Source: Caldithrix abyssi DSM 13497 (lineage in GTDB: Bacteria; Calditrichota; Calditrichia; Calditrichales; Calditrichaceae). From it: a stretch of 64,000 bases of DNA. The position numbers were made by a program, and so were the translations under genes. Under the pieces are notes generated by a model that worked only from the letters and a program-made list of their open reading frames with translations, was not told the origin of the DNA and made no database searches. This document shows positions 27,550 to 35,712 of the stretch, piece by piece (position 1 is the first letter of the stretch; every line of letters starts with the position of its first letter). The stretch spans positions 1,672,501 to 1,736,500 of the forward strand of contig NZ_CP018099.1 in NCBI RefSeq assembly GCF_001886815.1. The letters are read 5' to 3'.

Positions 27550-28416
27550 CTACCTTCTGTTTAAAAAAATAAAACTAACGGCAAGCAGAATCAGCCCTGC
27601 GCCAAAGTAAAATTGTTCGCCCGGAATTTCATTCAACAAAAGAGCGGCATAAAAGGTGGCCAGTACGGCTTCGCCCTGCATGGCCAGATTTACCAGATAA
27701 ACCGGCATCTTGCGTGAAGCCCAGTTCAAAAGCGAATGGCCGATTAAATTCGGCCCCAGCGCCAGCAGTCCTAAAAAAAACCAGCTTTTTAGCGCAAGGT
27801 TCAAAAAGTTGATTTTTAAAAATAAAATCAGCAGCAAGGTGAACAAAGCGGCGGCAGCATAAACCAGAACCAAATAAGGCAAAAGGTCTATTTTTTGTCT
27901 GTAAAAACGGGCGATCAGCAAATAGGCGGCCAGGCAAAAGGCAGAAATAATGGCTAAAAAATCACCCAGAGTCGCAAAAGGGTGGGCGCCCATGTCGCTG
28001 TTAACGATCACAAAAATTCCCAGCAGGGCCAGAGCAATGCCGCCAATAATCAAAGGAGAGCTCTTTTCTTTGAGAACAAAATAAGACAGAATTACGGCGA
28101 AAATCGGATGCGTGCTTTCCAGAAAAATGGAATTCCCGACCGTTGTCCACTGCAGCGACTGGATCCAGGTAAAAAAATGCATGGCTAAAAAAAATCCTGA
28201 AAGAATCAGAAAAAGCGTATTTTTTGAAAATACATTCGAAGGAAGATGGCGGCCGCTTTTCATTCTTTTTAATAAAAAAGGAGAAAGCACAAGAACGCTG
28301 AAAAACAGCCGATAAAAAGAGATTACCAGCGGATGGACATCGCCAATCCAGCGAATGAAAATCGAACTCCAGGAGGTCACAAAAACGCCGAAAAGAAGAA
28401 TGAGATAGTTTAACAT
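27550..28416 (-). CDS. EamA/DMT-superfamily permease
   Basis: A 288-residue integral membrane protein with about ten hydrophobic segments in two similar halves, the layout of the drug/metabolite transporter superfamily. Recognisable features are the first-half WSSIFIRWIGDVHPLVISFYRLFFSVLVL, the end-of-helix-4 pattern FLESTHPIFAVILSYFVLKEK, and its second-half counterpart MQGEAVLATFYAALLLNEIP. It probably exports a small metabolite; the substrate cannot be read from sequence. It points toward ppdK and is divergent from the glycerate kinase gene, with only 66 bp between the two starts. Confidence 0.85.
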   Translation of the reverse strand: MLNYLILLFGVFVTSWSSIFIRWIGDVHPLVISFYRLFFSVLVLSPFLLKRMKSGRHLPSNVFSKNTLFLILSGFFLAMHFFTWIQSLQWTTVGNSIFLESTHPIFAVILSYFVLKEKSSPLIIGGIALALLGIFVIVNSDMGAHPFATLGDFLAIISAFCLAAYLLIARFYRQKIDLLPYLVLVYAAAALFTLLLILFLKINFLNLALKSWFFLGLLALGPNLIGHSLLNWASRKMPVYLVNLAMQGEAVLATFYAALLLNEIPGEQFYFGAGLILLAVSFIFLNRR

Positions 28417-28482
28417 AAATTTTTCACGATTCGTTAATTTTTCTATATTTAAAACGAAAGCGATTATGGAGCAAGTTTTTTT

Positions 28483-29805
28483 ATGGAAAATTTTAACAAA
28501 GTGGCTAAGCGGATGATCTCAGCCGCGTTACAGGCGGTGGATCCGTTTAATTTAATTATCGAGCAATGTCAGTTAAAAGACAACGAACTGGTGATCGGCC
28601 GTGTAAAACGCAACCTTACACAATACCGTCATATTTACGTGTTAGGGGCAGGAAAGGCTTCTGCGGCCATGGCACAGGCGCTTGAAAAGCTGTTGGGAGA
28701 ACGCATTAGCGGCGGCCTGGTCATTGTAAAATACGGACATGCTCGGCCAACGCAAAAGATCAAAATTCTGGAAGCCGGACATCCGTTGCCGGATGAAAAC
28801 ACTCTTGAGGCAACGAACCAATTGTTGCAACTGGCCCGGGCAGCTAAAAAAGACGACCTGGTGATTTTTTTGTTAAGCGGCGGCGGATCTGCCCTGTTAG
28901 AACAGTTGCCCGATGGCGTAACGCTAAAAGATTTGCAAAAATTAAATCAACTGCTGTTAGGCTGCGGCGCCAATATTGAGGAGATCAATGCGGTTCGCAA
29001 ACACGTCAGTCTGGTTAAAGGCGGGCAGCTGGCCAAACAAATTTACCCCGCCGAACTGGTAAGCCTGATTTTGTCGGACGTGATTGGCGATCCTCTGGCA
29101 GGAATTGCTTCCGGGCCAACCGCTCCGGATGATTCGACCTTTGAAGGCGCCTGGAGGATCGTGTTAAAATATGGACTGTCTGAAAAACTGCCCCATAGCA
29201 TTCAACAGCGCCTGGAAAGAGGAAAAGGAGGGCAGATCCCCGAAACGCCAAAAGCAAACAACTCCGTGTTTAAAAAGGTTTCCAATATTATTCTTGGAAA
29301 TAACTTACTGGCCTTAAAAAAAGCGCGGGAAACAGCACAACAGTCTGGCTTTAACGCGCTGATTCTCACCGATCGGGCGCAGGGCGAGGTGGCTGAAATC
29401 TCCAAATTGCTGGCCGCTATTTTTGAACGCAACTTTAGCGAACAGGAGCTGACGCGTTCGCCGGGCTGTATTTTGCTGGGAGGAGAACCCACGGTAACGT
29501 TAAGGGGCAACGGACTGGGAGGAAGAAATCAGGAGATGGCATTACAAATGCTATTGCATTTACAAAAGGTGGAAAGACCGTTTTATTTTTGCAGCGTGGG
29601 TACCGATGGAACGGACGGGCCGACCGATGCGGCCGGGGCCTGGATTGATCACCGCTCCTTTCAAAAAGCGCGATCAAAAAAGTTGGATATTGAAGCCTAT
29701 CTACAAAAAAATGATTCGTATCATTTTTTTGCAAAGCTCGATCAATTGATTAAAACAGGGCCAACCGGCACCAATGTAATGGATATCATGATTTTACTTT
29801 TTTAA
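28483..29805 (+). CDS. Glycerate 2-kinase (MOFRL family)
   Basis: A 440-residue type II glycerate kinase that phosphorylates D-glycerate to 2-phosphoglycerate, feeding lower glycolysis (2-phosphoglycerate to PEP, next to the nearby ppdK step). Family landmarks: VLGAGKASAAMAQALE (about 50-65), AGHPLPDENT, FLLSGGGSALLEQLP, EINAVRKHVSLVKGGQLA, LILSDVIGDPLAGIASGPT, and the C-terminal MOFRL part with GGEPTVTLRGNGLGGRNQEMAL and SVGTDGTDGPTDAAGA. Length is normal for the family. The ATG has only a weak upstream purine stretch. Confidence 0.93.
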   Translation: MENFNKVAKRMISAALQAVDPFNLIIEQCQLKDNELVIGRVKRNLTQYRHIYVLGAGKASAAMAQALEKLLGERISGGLVIVKYGHARPTQKIKILEAGHPLPDENTLEATNQLLQLARAAKKDDLVIFLLSGGGSALLEQLPDGVTLKDLQKLNQLLLGCGANIEEINAVRKHVSLVKGGQLAKQIYPAELVSLILSDVIGDPLAGIASGPTAPDDSTFEGAWRIVLKYGLSEKLPHSIQQRLERGKGGQIPETPKANNSVFKKVSNIILGNNLLALKKARETAQQSGFNALILTDRAQGEVAEISKLLAAIFERNFSEQELTRSPGCILLGGEPTVTLRGNGLGGRNQEMALQMLLHLQKVERPFYFCSVGTDGTDGPTDAAGAWIDHRSFQKARSKKLDIEAYLQKNDSYHFFAKLDQLIKTGPTGTNVMDIMILLF

Positions 29806-30247
29806 CAGCACTGCTACAGGCGGTAAGCAGCTGTCCCGCACCACAGCCACCCGTCTTTTACGGATGCTGGGGCAACGGCCTTTAGCCGGCAGGAGAAAGA
29901 AATGAGGAGGATAAAAACAAACATAGAAAAGGTCGAATGGCTCTTTAAAGGATAGACAAACGTCGCATAATTCCCGAAAAAGGGGGGATTCTGCAAGCAT
30001 GTCATTTTACGCTTGATGGGGCGTCAAAGAGGTTAGAGTAATTAATCTAATATTTACAATGACATAGAGAGTTTTCCCTTGCCTTTTGTTGACATGTTTA
30101 ATAATTTTTTCAAAAATCTTGTTTTACGAATGCAGATGTCGAGCTCAAAGGTAAAAACGCATCCTTAAAAAGTGGGCTCAATATTTTCGGGAAATATTCG
30201 ACTATACTAAATGATTTAAAACGTTTAATCAACTTTTAGCGAGGAGC
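29806..30247. other. Intergenic region without a recognisable gene
   Basis: A 442-bp gap. The first 100 bases are GC-rich, with short self-complementary stretches (for example GGCC-TTTA-GCC near 29876-29888). The right half is AT-rich and probably carries the promoter of the phosphatase gene at 30248. No tRNA, known riboswitch core or terminator stem was recognised. Confidence 0.4.
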
Positions 30248-32467
30248 ATGTTAAATCCTATGGGATGGTTGCAAGTTCTGGAAAAAGAAACTAATAAAAA
30301 AGATAAGCCAGAACAGGCCAAGAGTATTCTGGTTATTGACGATGAGCCCGATGTTACGGGAACGATTCGGCAATACCTGAATCATTATGGCTATCTGGTT
30401 TACGAAGCCAATTCGGCGACAGAGGGCCTGGAGCTTTATCGACAGAAAAAACCGCACATTTTAATTACCGATCTTAAAATGCCCGTTCTTTCAGGTCTTG
30501 ATATTCTAAAAGCCGTGCGTGAGAAAGATGAGGACACCGAAGTGATCGTATTGACGGCCTTCGGTGATACGCATTTCATCATAGAAGCGCTGCGCAATCG
30601 GGCTTCCGATTTTATTTTAAAACCGGTGGACCTGGAGATGCTTAAACTGACGGTGGAAAAGTCAATCCGGCGCATCGAATTGAAAGAACAGGTTAAAAAT
30701 TACACCCAGGAACTGGAAAAGGTTTTAAATGATGTACGCAAGACCAAAGAGTACTTACAAAACATTCTGGAAAGTTCTCCGCAGGCCATTGTCACTTACG
30801 ACCTGGAAGGAAAGATCATTCAGTGGAATTCGGCAGCAGAAAAAATTACCGGTTATTCGGCCAGCGATGTAAAAGGGAAACCCCTGAAAGAGGTACTGGT
30901 GTTGGTGGATGTTTTGATCAATCCTGCCCGCGATAGGAATATCTCTATCATCGAGGATGTGGTGGGGCAGATTCTCACCAAAAACGGTGATTTAAGATAC
31001 ATCAACCGCAACGCCAAAATTTTACTGGATGAACAGCAGCGCGCCATCGGGGTTATTGAAAATTTTTACGATGTTACCGATCAGGTCAAAAGCGATCAAC
31101 TGCTCGAAAAACGCTATCTTCAATTGCAGACGATCAATGAGATCGGAAAGAAGATTGCCAGTTGCAACGATCTGGCGGAGATCAGCCAATTCGTCAGCGA
31201 AAAAATCGTGCGCACTTTTTTTGAGTCTTCACAGCTGACCATTTTTTTCCATGAACCGCAAAAAGACAAACTGGTTTTAAAGGCCATGAGCGGCTACAAC
31301 ATTGCAAAAGTGCAGGAGCGGTTTCCGGTGGGCAGCGCACTGGATCCTGAAAAAGGCGTGATCGGGCGTGTTTTTCAGACCGGCCAGGCGCTTATTGCGG
31401 AAGACGTGACAAAGTCGCCCTATTTTTCTGAGGGCATTTCTGACGAGACGCGTAGTGAGTTTGCCTTTCCCATTCGTTTTAAAGATCGCGTTTTCGGCGT
31501 ATTAAATATCGAAAACATCGAGAATATCTCTCTGGATGAAGCCGACCATTTTATGCTGGAGGCGATTGCGGAATATCTGGGCATAGCCAAAGATCGAATC
31601 GATTTGACCGATCGCATTAAAGAGCAGAACATCCAGTTAGAGCATCAGGCTAATGAGCTAAGAAAAGCGCTGACCAAAGTTGAGAAGCAAAAGAAGATCA
31701 TTGAAGATCAGAACAAAAAATTAATTACCGATTTACAAAAAGCCAGTGAGTTTCAAAAGAGTTTACTGCCCGAAACGCTGCCGGCCTTTGAAGACGTACG
31801 CTTCGCCGCTTTATACGTTCCGTCCAGCCAATTAGGTGGCGATTTTTACGATGTCATAACTATTGACGATCGATACGCGGCCATGGTGATTGCCGATGCT
31901 TCGGGGCATGGGGTGGCGGCGGCCATGCTTTCGGCTATGTTTAAAATGACCCTGCACAAGTACAGCAGCGAAATTTTGAATCCGGCCGTGGTGCTGGAAA
32001 AAATGAACCGGGATTTTTGCGGCGTTTTGCAGAGCGGAGAATTTTTCAGCGCATTCCTGGTTGTGCTGGATCGCCAGGAAATGCTTTTGCGTTTTGCCAA
32101 TGCTGGCCATCCCCGACCGCTATTGTATGATTTTAAGACCCGTCAAATCCAGGAGCTTGACACCAATGGCTTTTTGCTGGGCATACTGGATATGGGAATA
32201 AACTTCGAACAAAAAGAGATCAAAATTAATGACCACAGCAGATTGTTCCTTTACACCGATGGTTTAAATGAAGCGATGAATGATAAAGAGGAACAATACG
32301 GCGTGGATCGTTTAAAAGATTTAATGATTGAGAACGCAGAACAAAGCGCGGACGAGTTTGTCAAGCAAACGCGGGAAAGCCTGCACCGCTATACCGGTTC
32401 TGATGAATTCGAAGATGATGTTACCATTCTGGTGTTGGACAAAATTGGAGCAAACCACCATGCTTAA
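30248..32467 (+). CDS. REC-PAS-GAF-PP2C (RsbU/SpoIIE-type) phosphatase
   Basis: A 739-residue cytoplasmic signalling protein. A receiver domain (about 27-145) has ILVIDDE, the phosphoacceptor Asp in LITDLKMP, T in VLTAFGD and K in FILKPVD. A PAS domain follows (about 165-280, ILESSPQAIVTYDLEGKI), then a GAF domain (about 295-450, GVIGRVFQTGQALIAEDV), a short coiled coil (about 455-500, rich in Lys, Gln and Glu), and a SpoIIE-like PP2C phosphatase (about 505-739) with QKSLLPE, LGGDFYDV, DASGHGVAAAM, NAGHPRPLLYD and YTDGLNEAMN. Such proteins usually dephosphorylate an anti-anti-sigma factor in a partner-switching pathway. No partner gene is visible here. A GAGGAG site precedes the ATG. Its last 8 bases overlap the next gene. 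Confidence 0.93.
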   Translation: MLNPMGWLQVLEKETNKKDKPEQAKSILVIDDEPDVTGTIRQYLNHYGYLVYEANSATEGLELYRQKKPHILITDLKMPVLSGLDILKAVREKDEDTEVIVLTAFGDTHFIIEALRNRASDFILKPVDLEMLKLTVEKSIRRIELKEQVKNYTQELEKVLNDVRKTKEYLQNILESSPQAIVTYDLEGKIIQWNSAAEKITGYSASDVKGKPLKEVLVLVDVLINPARDRNISIIEDVVGQILTKNGDLRYINRNAKILLDEQQRAIGVIENFYDVTDQVKSDQLLEKRYLQLQTINEIGKKIASCNDLAEISQFVSEKIVRTFFESSQLTIFFHEPQKDKLVLKAMSGYNIAKVQERFPVGSALDPEKGVIGRVFQTGQALIAEDVTKSPYFSEGISDETRSEFAFPIRFKDRVFGVLNIENIENISLDEADHFMLEAIAEYLGIAKDRIDLTDRIKEQNIQLEHQANELRKALTKVEKQKKIIEDQNKKLITDLQKASEFQKSLLPETLPAFEDVRFAALYVPSSQLGGDFYDVITIDDRYAAMVIADASGHGVAAAMLSAMFKMTLHKYSSEILNPAVVLEKMNRDFCGVLQSGEFFSAFLVVLDRQEMLLRFANAGHPRPLLYDFKTRQIQELDTNGFLLGILDMGINFEQKEIKINDHSRLFLYTDGLNEAMNDKEEQYGVDRLKDLMIENAEQSADEFVKQTRESLHRYTGSDEFEDDVTILVLDKIGANHHA

Positions 32468-33866
32468 AACGCCCGATCAATCCTGGCAAAAAATTATCGA
32501 TCGATGCTTTGAACATGGGCAGGGCCATGTTTTCAGATTCTGGGATGAGTTAAACGACGGTCAGCGAAAAAGTTTGATTGAACAATTGAGTCGTATTAAC
32601 TGGTTACAAATGGAAGAACTAATTCAGCGCGCTTTAAATCCTGCTAAAAAAATTGAGCATACGCTTGAGCCGGCGCCGGTCATTTCTATAAAAGAAAGAG
32701 CAACCTATGACGCCCGGGCAATCCCCATCGGTGAAGAGGCCTTAAGAGCAGGAAAGGTGGGCGTTTGTCTGGTGGCGGGCGGTCAGGGATCGCGGCTGGG
32801 CTTTGAGGGCCCCAAAGGTTGTTTTCCCATAACGCCGGTGAAAAACAAAACCTTGTTTCAGCTTCATGCCGAAAAGATAAAAGCCATGTCCTTAAAATAC
32901 GGCGTTGATCTGCCCTGGTACATTATGACCAGCCAAACCAATCACCAGCCGACCATCGATTTTTTCGAAAAACACGATTATTTTAACCTTGGTAAAGACA
33001 ATGTTTTCTTTTTTAATCAGGAAATGATTCCGGCAGTGGATCATCGTGGTAAGTTTTTGCTGGTTGAAAAGCATAAAATTTTCGAAAGCCCCAACGGGCA
33101 TGGCGGCGTATTAAAAGCGCTTTACGATAGCGGCGCGATAGAAGATATGAAGGCGCGGGACATTCAGTATCTCTTTTATTTTCAGGTGGACAACGTGCTG
33201 GTAAAAATGTGCGATCCGGCTTTTATAGGGCACCATATTTTGCAAAAAGCGCAAATGTCCAATAAGGTGGTGCGCAAAGTTCGTCCCGAAGAACGTGTGG
33301 GCGTCATTTGTAAAATTGACGGCAAAATCGGCGTGGTCGAATATAGCGATCTGGATGAAGAGCACATGTACGCCCGCGATAAAAATGGCGATCTGCTTTT
33401 CTGGGCGGGTTCCATTGCCATTCATGTGATCGATGTGCCGTTTATTGAAGAGGAAAATAAGAATGGCTTTAAACTGCCGTTCCACATTGCTCATAAATCG
33501 ATTCCTTACCTTAATGAACAGGGGGAGCTGGTGATTCCCGAAGCGAAAAATGGCTACAAGTTCGAAACCTTTATATTTGACGCCCTGCTCGATGCCAGCC
33601 GCGTATGCACCATTGAAGTGGATCGTTCCCGGGAATTCAGCGCCGTAAAAAACAAAGAAGGCTTCGAAAGCCCCCAAACCGCGCGTGAGGATTTGATGCG
33701 CAATTACGCCCGCTGGCTGGAAGCGTGCGGCGTAAAAGTACCGCGGCGTGACGGCCTGCCTGTTTATCCCATTGAAATCAGCCCGCTTTTTGCGCTGGAT
33801 GAACAGGAATTAAAGCAGAATTTGAAAAAAATCCCGGAGATTGACGGGCCTATTTATTTGGATTGA
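32460..33866 (+). CDS. Eukaryote-type UDP-sugar (UDP-GlcNAc-like) pyrophosphorylase
   Basis: About 468 residues of the UDPGP family, which makes a UDP-sugar from UTP and a sugar 1-phosphate. The nucleotide-binding signature LVAGGQGSRLGFEGPKGCFP, the later FQVDNVLVKMCDP block and KFETFIFDAL resemble UDP-N-acetylglucosamine pyrophosphorylase (UAP1/QRI1) rather than bacterial GlmU or GalU. Substrate specificity (GlcNAc, GalNAc or glucose 1-phosphate) is not settled by sequence. I place the start at ATG 32460, inside the end of the phosphatase gene. An upstream in-frame start at 32328 lies well within that gene and is unlikely. The 8-bp overlap implies translational coupling with the phosphatase. 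Confidence 0.85.
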   Translation: MLKTPDQSWQKIIDRCFEHGQGHVFRFWDELNDGQRKSLIEQLSRINWLQMEELIQRALNPAKKIEHTLEPAPVISIKERATYDARAIPIGEEALRAGKVGVCLVAGGQGSRLGFEGPKGCFPITPVKNKTLFQLHAEKIKAMSLKYGVDLPWYIMTSQTNHQPTIDFFEKHDYFNLGKDNVFFFNQEMIPAVDHRGKFLLVEKHKIFESPNGHGGVLKALYDSGAIEDMKARDIQYLFYFQVDNVLVKMCDPAFIGHHILQKAQMSNKVVRKVRPEERVGVICKIDGKIGVVEYSDLDEEHMYARDKNGDLLFWAGSIAIHVIDVPFIEEENKNGFKLPFHIAHKSIPYLNEQGELVIPEAKNGYKFETFIFDALLDASRVCTIEVDRSREFSAVKNKEGFESPQTAREDLMRNYARWLEACGVKVPRRDGLPVYPIEISPLFALDEQELKQNLKKIPEIDGPIYLD

Positions 33867-33919
33867 ATTAATCTGACCTTTACATTTAAGACATCAGATA
33901 AATCAAAGGGAAATAGGCA

Positions 33920-34462
33920 ATGGATGAAGAATTTCGTCAAAAAGTGCGCAATTTGTACCGCGTCAATCGTATATTGTGGTTTTCAATATTTGGCGGTGTG
34001 GCGATGCTCCTGCTTGTGGGGTATCTGTTTTACTATATGGGCTCCATCCCGCCCAGACAAACCAGCGGCGCAGACAGCCTGGGAACGATTGTTTTAATCA
34101 TTGCACTGATTTTGCTGTACGTTGTATTCCACATGAAGCGCACCTACCTGGATCCCAAAAAGTTAGTGTGGAGAGCAAAGCAAAAAAACTTGCAAATTAC
34201 CAATGTTGATCTGGCCGATTTTATGGCCCAATTCGGCGAGCGGGCGGACGTTATGGCCAAAACGCTTATTCTGCTGCGTCGATACTACATGGTCATCTGG
34301 TCCATTGCTAATTTGATTACCCTGCTGGGGTTTATTGAATTTATCATCACCGGCGAGGTTCGCGTTTTGTTTGTTTACGGGCTGGTCAGTGTGTATTCCC
34401 TGCTCATCAACTATCCATCCTTTAAAATAATTGAACGCTGCTACGAGATAATTAATGGTTGA
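33920..34462 (+). CDS. Uncharacterised four-helix membrane protein
   Basis: A 180-residue protein I do not recognise. It has four hydrophobic segments (about 18-40, 54-73, 118-137 and 143-163). The N-terminus and a long amphipathic loop between helices 2 and 3 (about 75-115, DPKKLVWRAKQKNLQITNVDLADFMAQFGERAD) are probably cytoplasmic. It starts 53 bp after the UDP-sugar pyrophosphorylase and reads in the same direction, so it may share its transcript. Confidence 0.75.
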   Translation: MDEEFRQKVRNLYRVNRILWFSIFGGVAMLLLVGYLFYYMGSIPPRQTSGADSLGTIVLIIALILLYVVFHMKRTYLDPKKLVWRAKQKNLQITNVDLADFMAQFGERADVMAKTLILLRRYYMVIWSIANLITLLGFIEFIITGEVRVLFVYGLVSVYSLLINYPSFKIIERCYEIING

Positions 34463-34839
34463 GCGGAAAAATCTGTCTCCACGGCCGCTCCCTTCGACTC
34501 CGCTCCCTTCGACTCCGCTCCCTTCGACTCCGCTCAGGGAGCGACTCAGACTGTGCTCAGGGCAAGGCTTCGACTTTGTTCAGAGAGCGGTAATTCCGTC
34601 CTTTGAGTAGTCCCGCTTTCGTTCACTGCCGTGATTCGTTGGCACAGCTAACGGGCAGGATTTATCACGCTTCGTGTCCTTCGTCGGTGGAACGTATGGA
34701 AACGAGCTTTGCAGTTGAAAATGATTTTTCTTCCGCCAAAAGTATTGCCTGCCATGAAAAAAAGCTTCATAAATAAATTTCTTTGCTTTTTTTGAATTTT
34801 GTTGGCAACTTTTATAGCTTAATAAAGCGGAAGATATTT
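34463..34839. other. Intergenic region with tandem 15-mers and hairpin
   Basis: 377 bp between the membrane protein and prmC. It contains three tandem GCTCCCTTCGACTCC units (34487-34531) leading into a hairpin. The rest resembles scattered non-coding repeat text. No gene is seen. Confidence 0.5.
34487..34542. repeat. Three tandem 15-bp repeats plus CGCTCCCT/AGGGAGCG hairpin
   Basis: Three perfect copies of GCTCCCTTCGACTCC (34487-34501, 34502-34516, 34517-34531). The last copies pair with AGGGAGCG at 34535-34542 to form an 8-bp stem. Confidence 0.85.
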
Positions 34840-35712
34840 ATGGAAAAAAGATGGAAAGTAATTGAACTGCTGCAAACCGTAAGCGACTTTCTAAAAGAAA
34901 AAGGCATCGAAAATCCGCGACTAAACGCCGAGTTGTTATTGGGCAAAGTGTTGGGGCTTGATCGCGTTAATCTATATCTGGCTTTTGAGCGTCCGCTCTC
35001 TGTCGCAGAATTAAACGCCTATCGTGAACTGGTGCGTCGTCGGGCAAAACATGAACCGTTGCAATACATTCTGGAAGAGACGGAGTTTATGGGGTTGAAA
35101 TTTACGGTGAAACCGGGCGTTTTAATTCCCAGGCCAGAAACCGAGCTTTTGGTGGAAGAGGTTCTTAAATTAAAAAATAAATTCGCATCGCAGCCCACAA
35201 TTGTGGATATTGGAACCGGCAGCGGTTGTATTGCGCTTAGCCTGGCGCATTACTGGCAGGAAGCGCGTGTTTTTGCCACGGATCTTTCTTTTGAAGCCCT
35301 TGAAATTTTTAAGATTAACAGGGAACTAAATCAGCTCAATGGTCGTGTAACCGCTGTAAATCATGATCTTATGGACGCATGGCCAGAGAAAATCCCAGCA
35401 AAATTTGAAATTTTGGTGTCAAATCCGCCATATATCCGTTTTGAGGAAATAAAAACGCTACCCGATGAAGTTCAAAAGTATGAACCCATATTGGCGCTAA
35501 CCGATCGGGCGGATGGCCTGAGTTTTTATCGCCGCTTTTTTGAATTAATCCAAAAAAATATTATTCATCCAGCGTATATGTTTTTGGAAATGAGCGGTTC
35601 ACAACCGGAAAAAATTATTAATCTGGCTGAACAGGCGAAAATAGGAGCAATCGAAGTAATAGAAGACTTAAATAATATTAAAAGAATTTTAAAAATCAGA
35701 GTGGAAAAATGA
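34840..35712 (+). CDS. prmC: Peptide chain release factor N5-glutamine methyltransferase
   Basis: About 290 residues. PrmC (HemK) methylates the glutamine of the GGQ motif of release factors RF1 and RF2. The N-terminal helical domain (NPRLNAELLLGKVLG, EPLQYILEETEFMGL) is followed by the SAM-binding fold with GTGSGCIALSLA, and the glutamine-binding NPPY motif is present in VSNPPYI. The chosen start is ATG 34840, which gives normal family length; an upstream in-frame start at 34783 would add 19 non-conserved residues. Its stop overlaps the RNase R start by 4 bp (ATGA), so the two genes are translationally coupled. Confidence 0.94.
   Translation: MEKRWKVIELLQTVSDFLKEKGIENPRLNAELLLGKVLGLDRVNLYLAFERPLSVAELNAYRELVRRRAKHEPLQYILEETEFMGLKFTVKPGVLIPRPETELLVEEVLKLKNKFASQPTIVDIGTGSGCIALSLAHYWQEARVFATDLSFEALEIFKINRELNQLNGRVTAVNHDLMDAWPEKIPAKFEILVSNPPYIRFEEIKTLPDEVQKYEPILALTDRADGLSFYRRFFELIQKNIIHPAYMFLEMSGSQPEKIINLAEQAKIGAIEVIEDLNNIKRILKIRVEK

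Noticed and set aside
29806-30247. Riboswitch or tRNA in the gap before the phosphatase
   Set aside because: GC-rich start looked structured, but no known aptamer core, cloverleaf or T-loop sequence was found.
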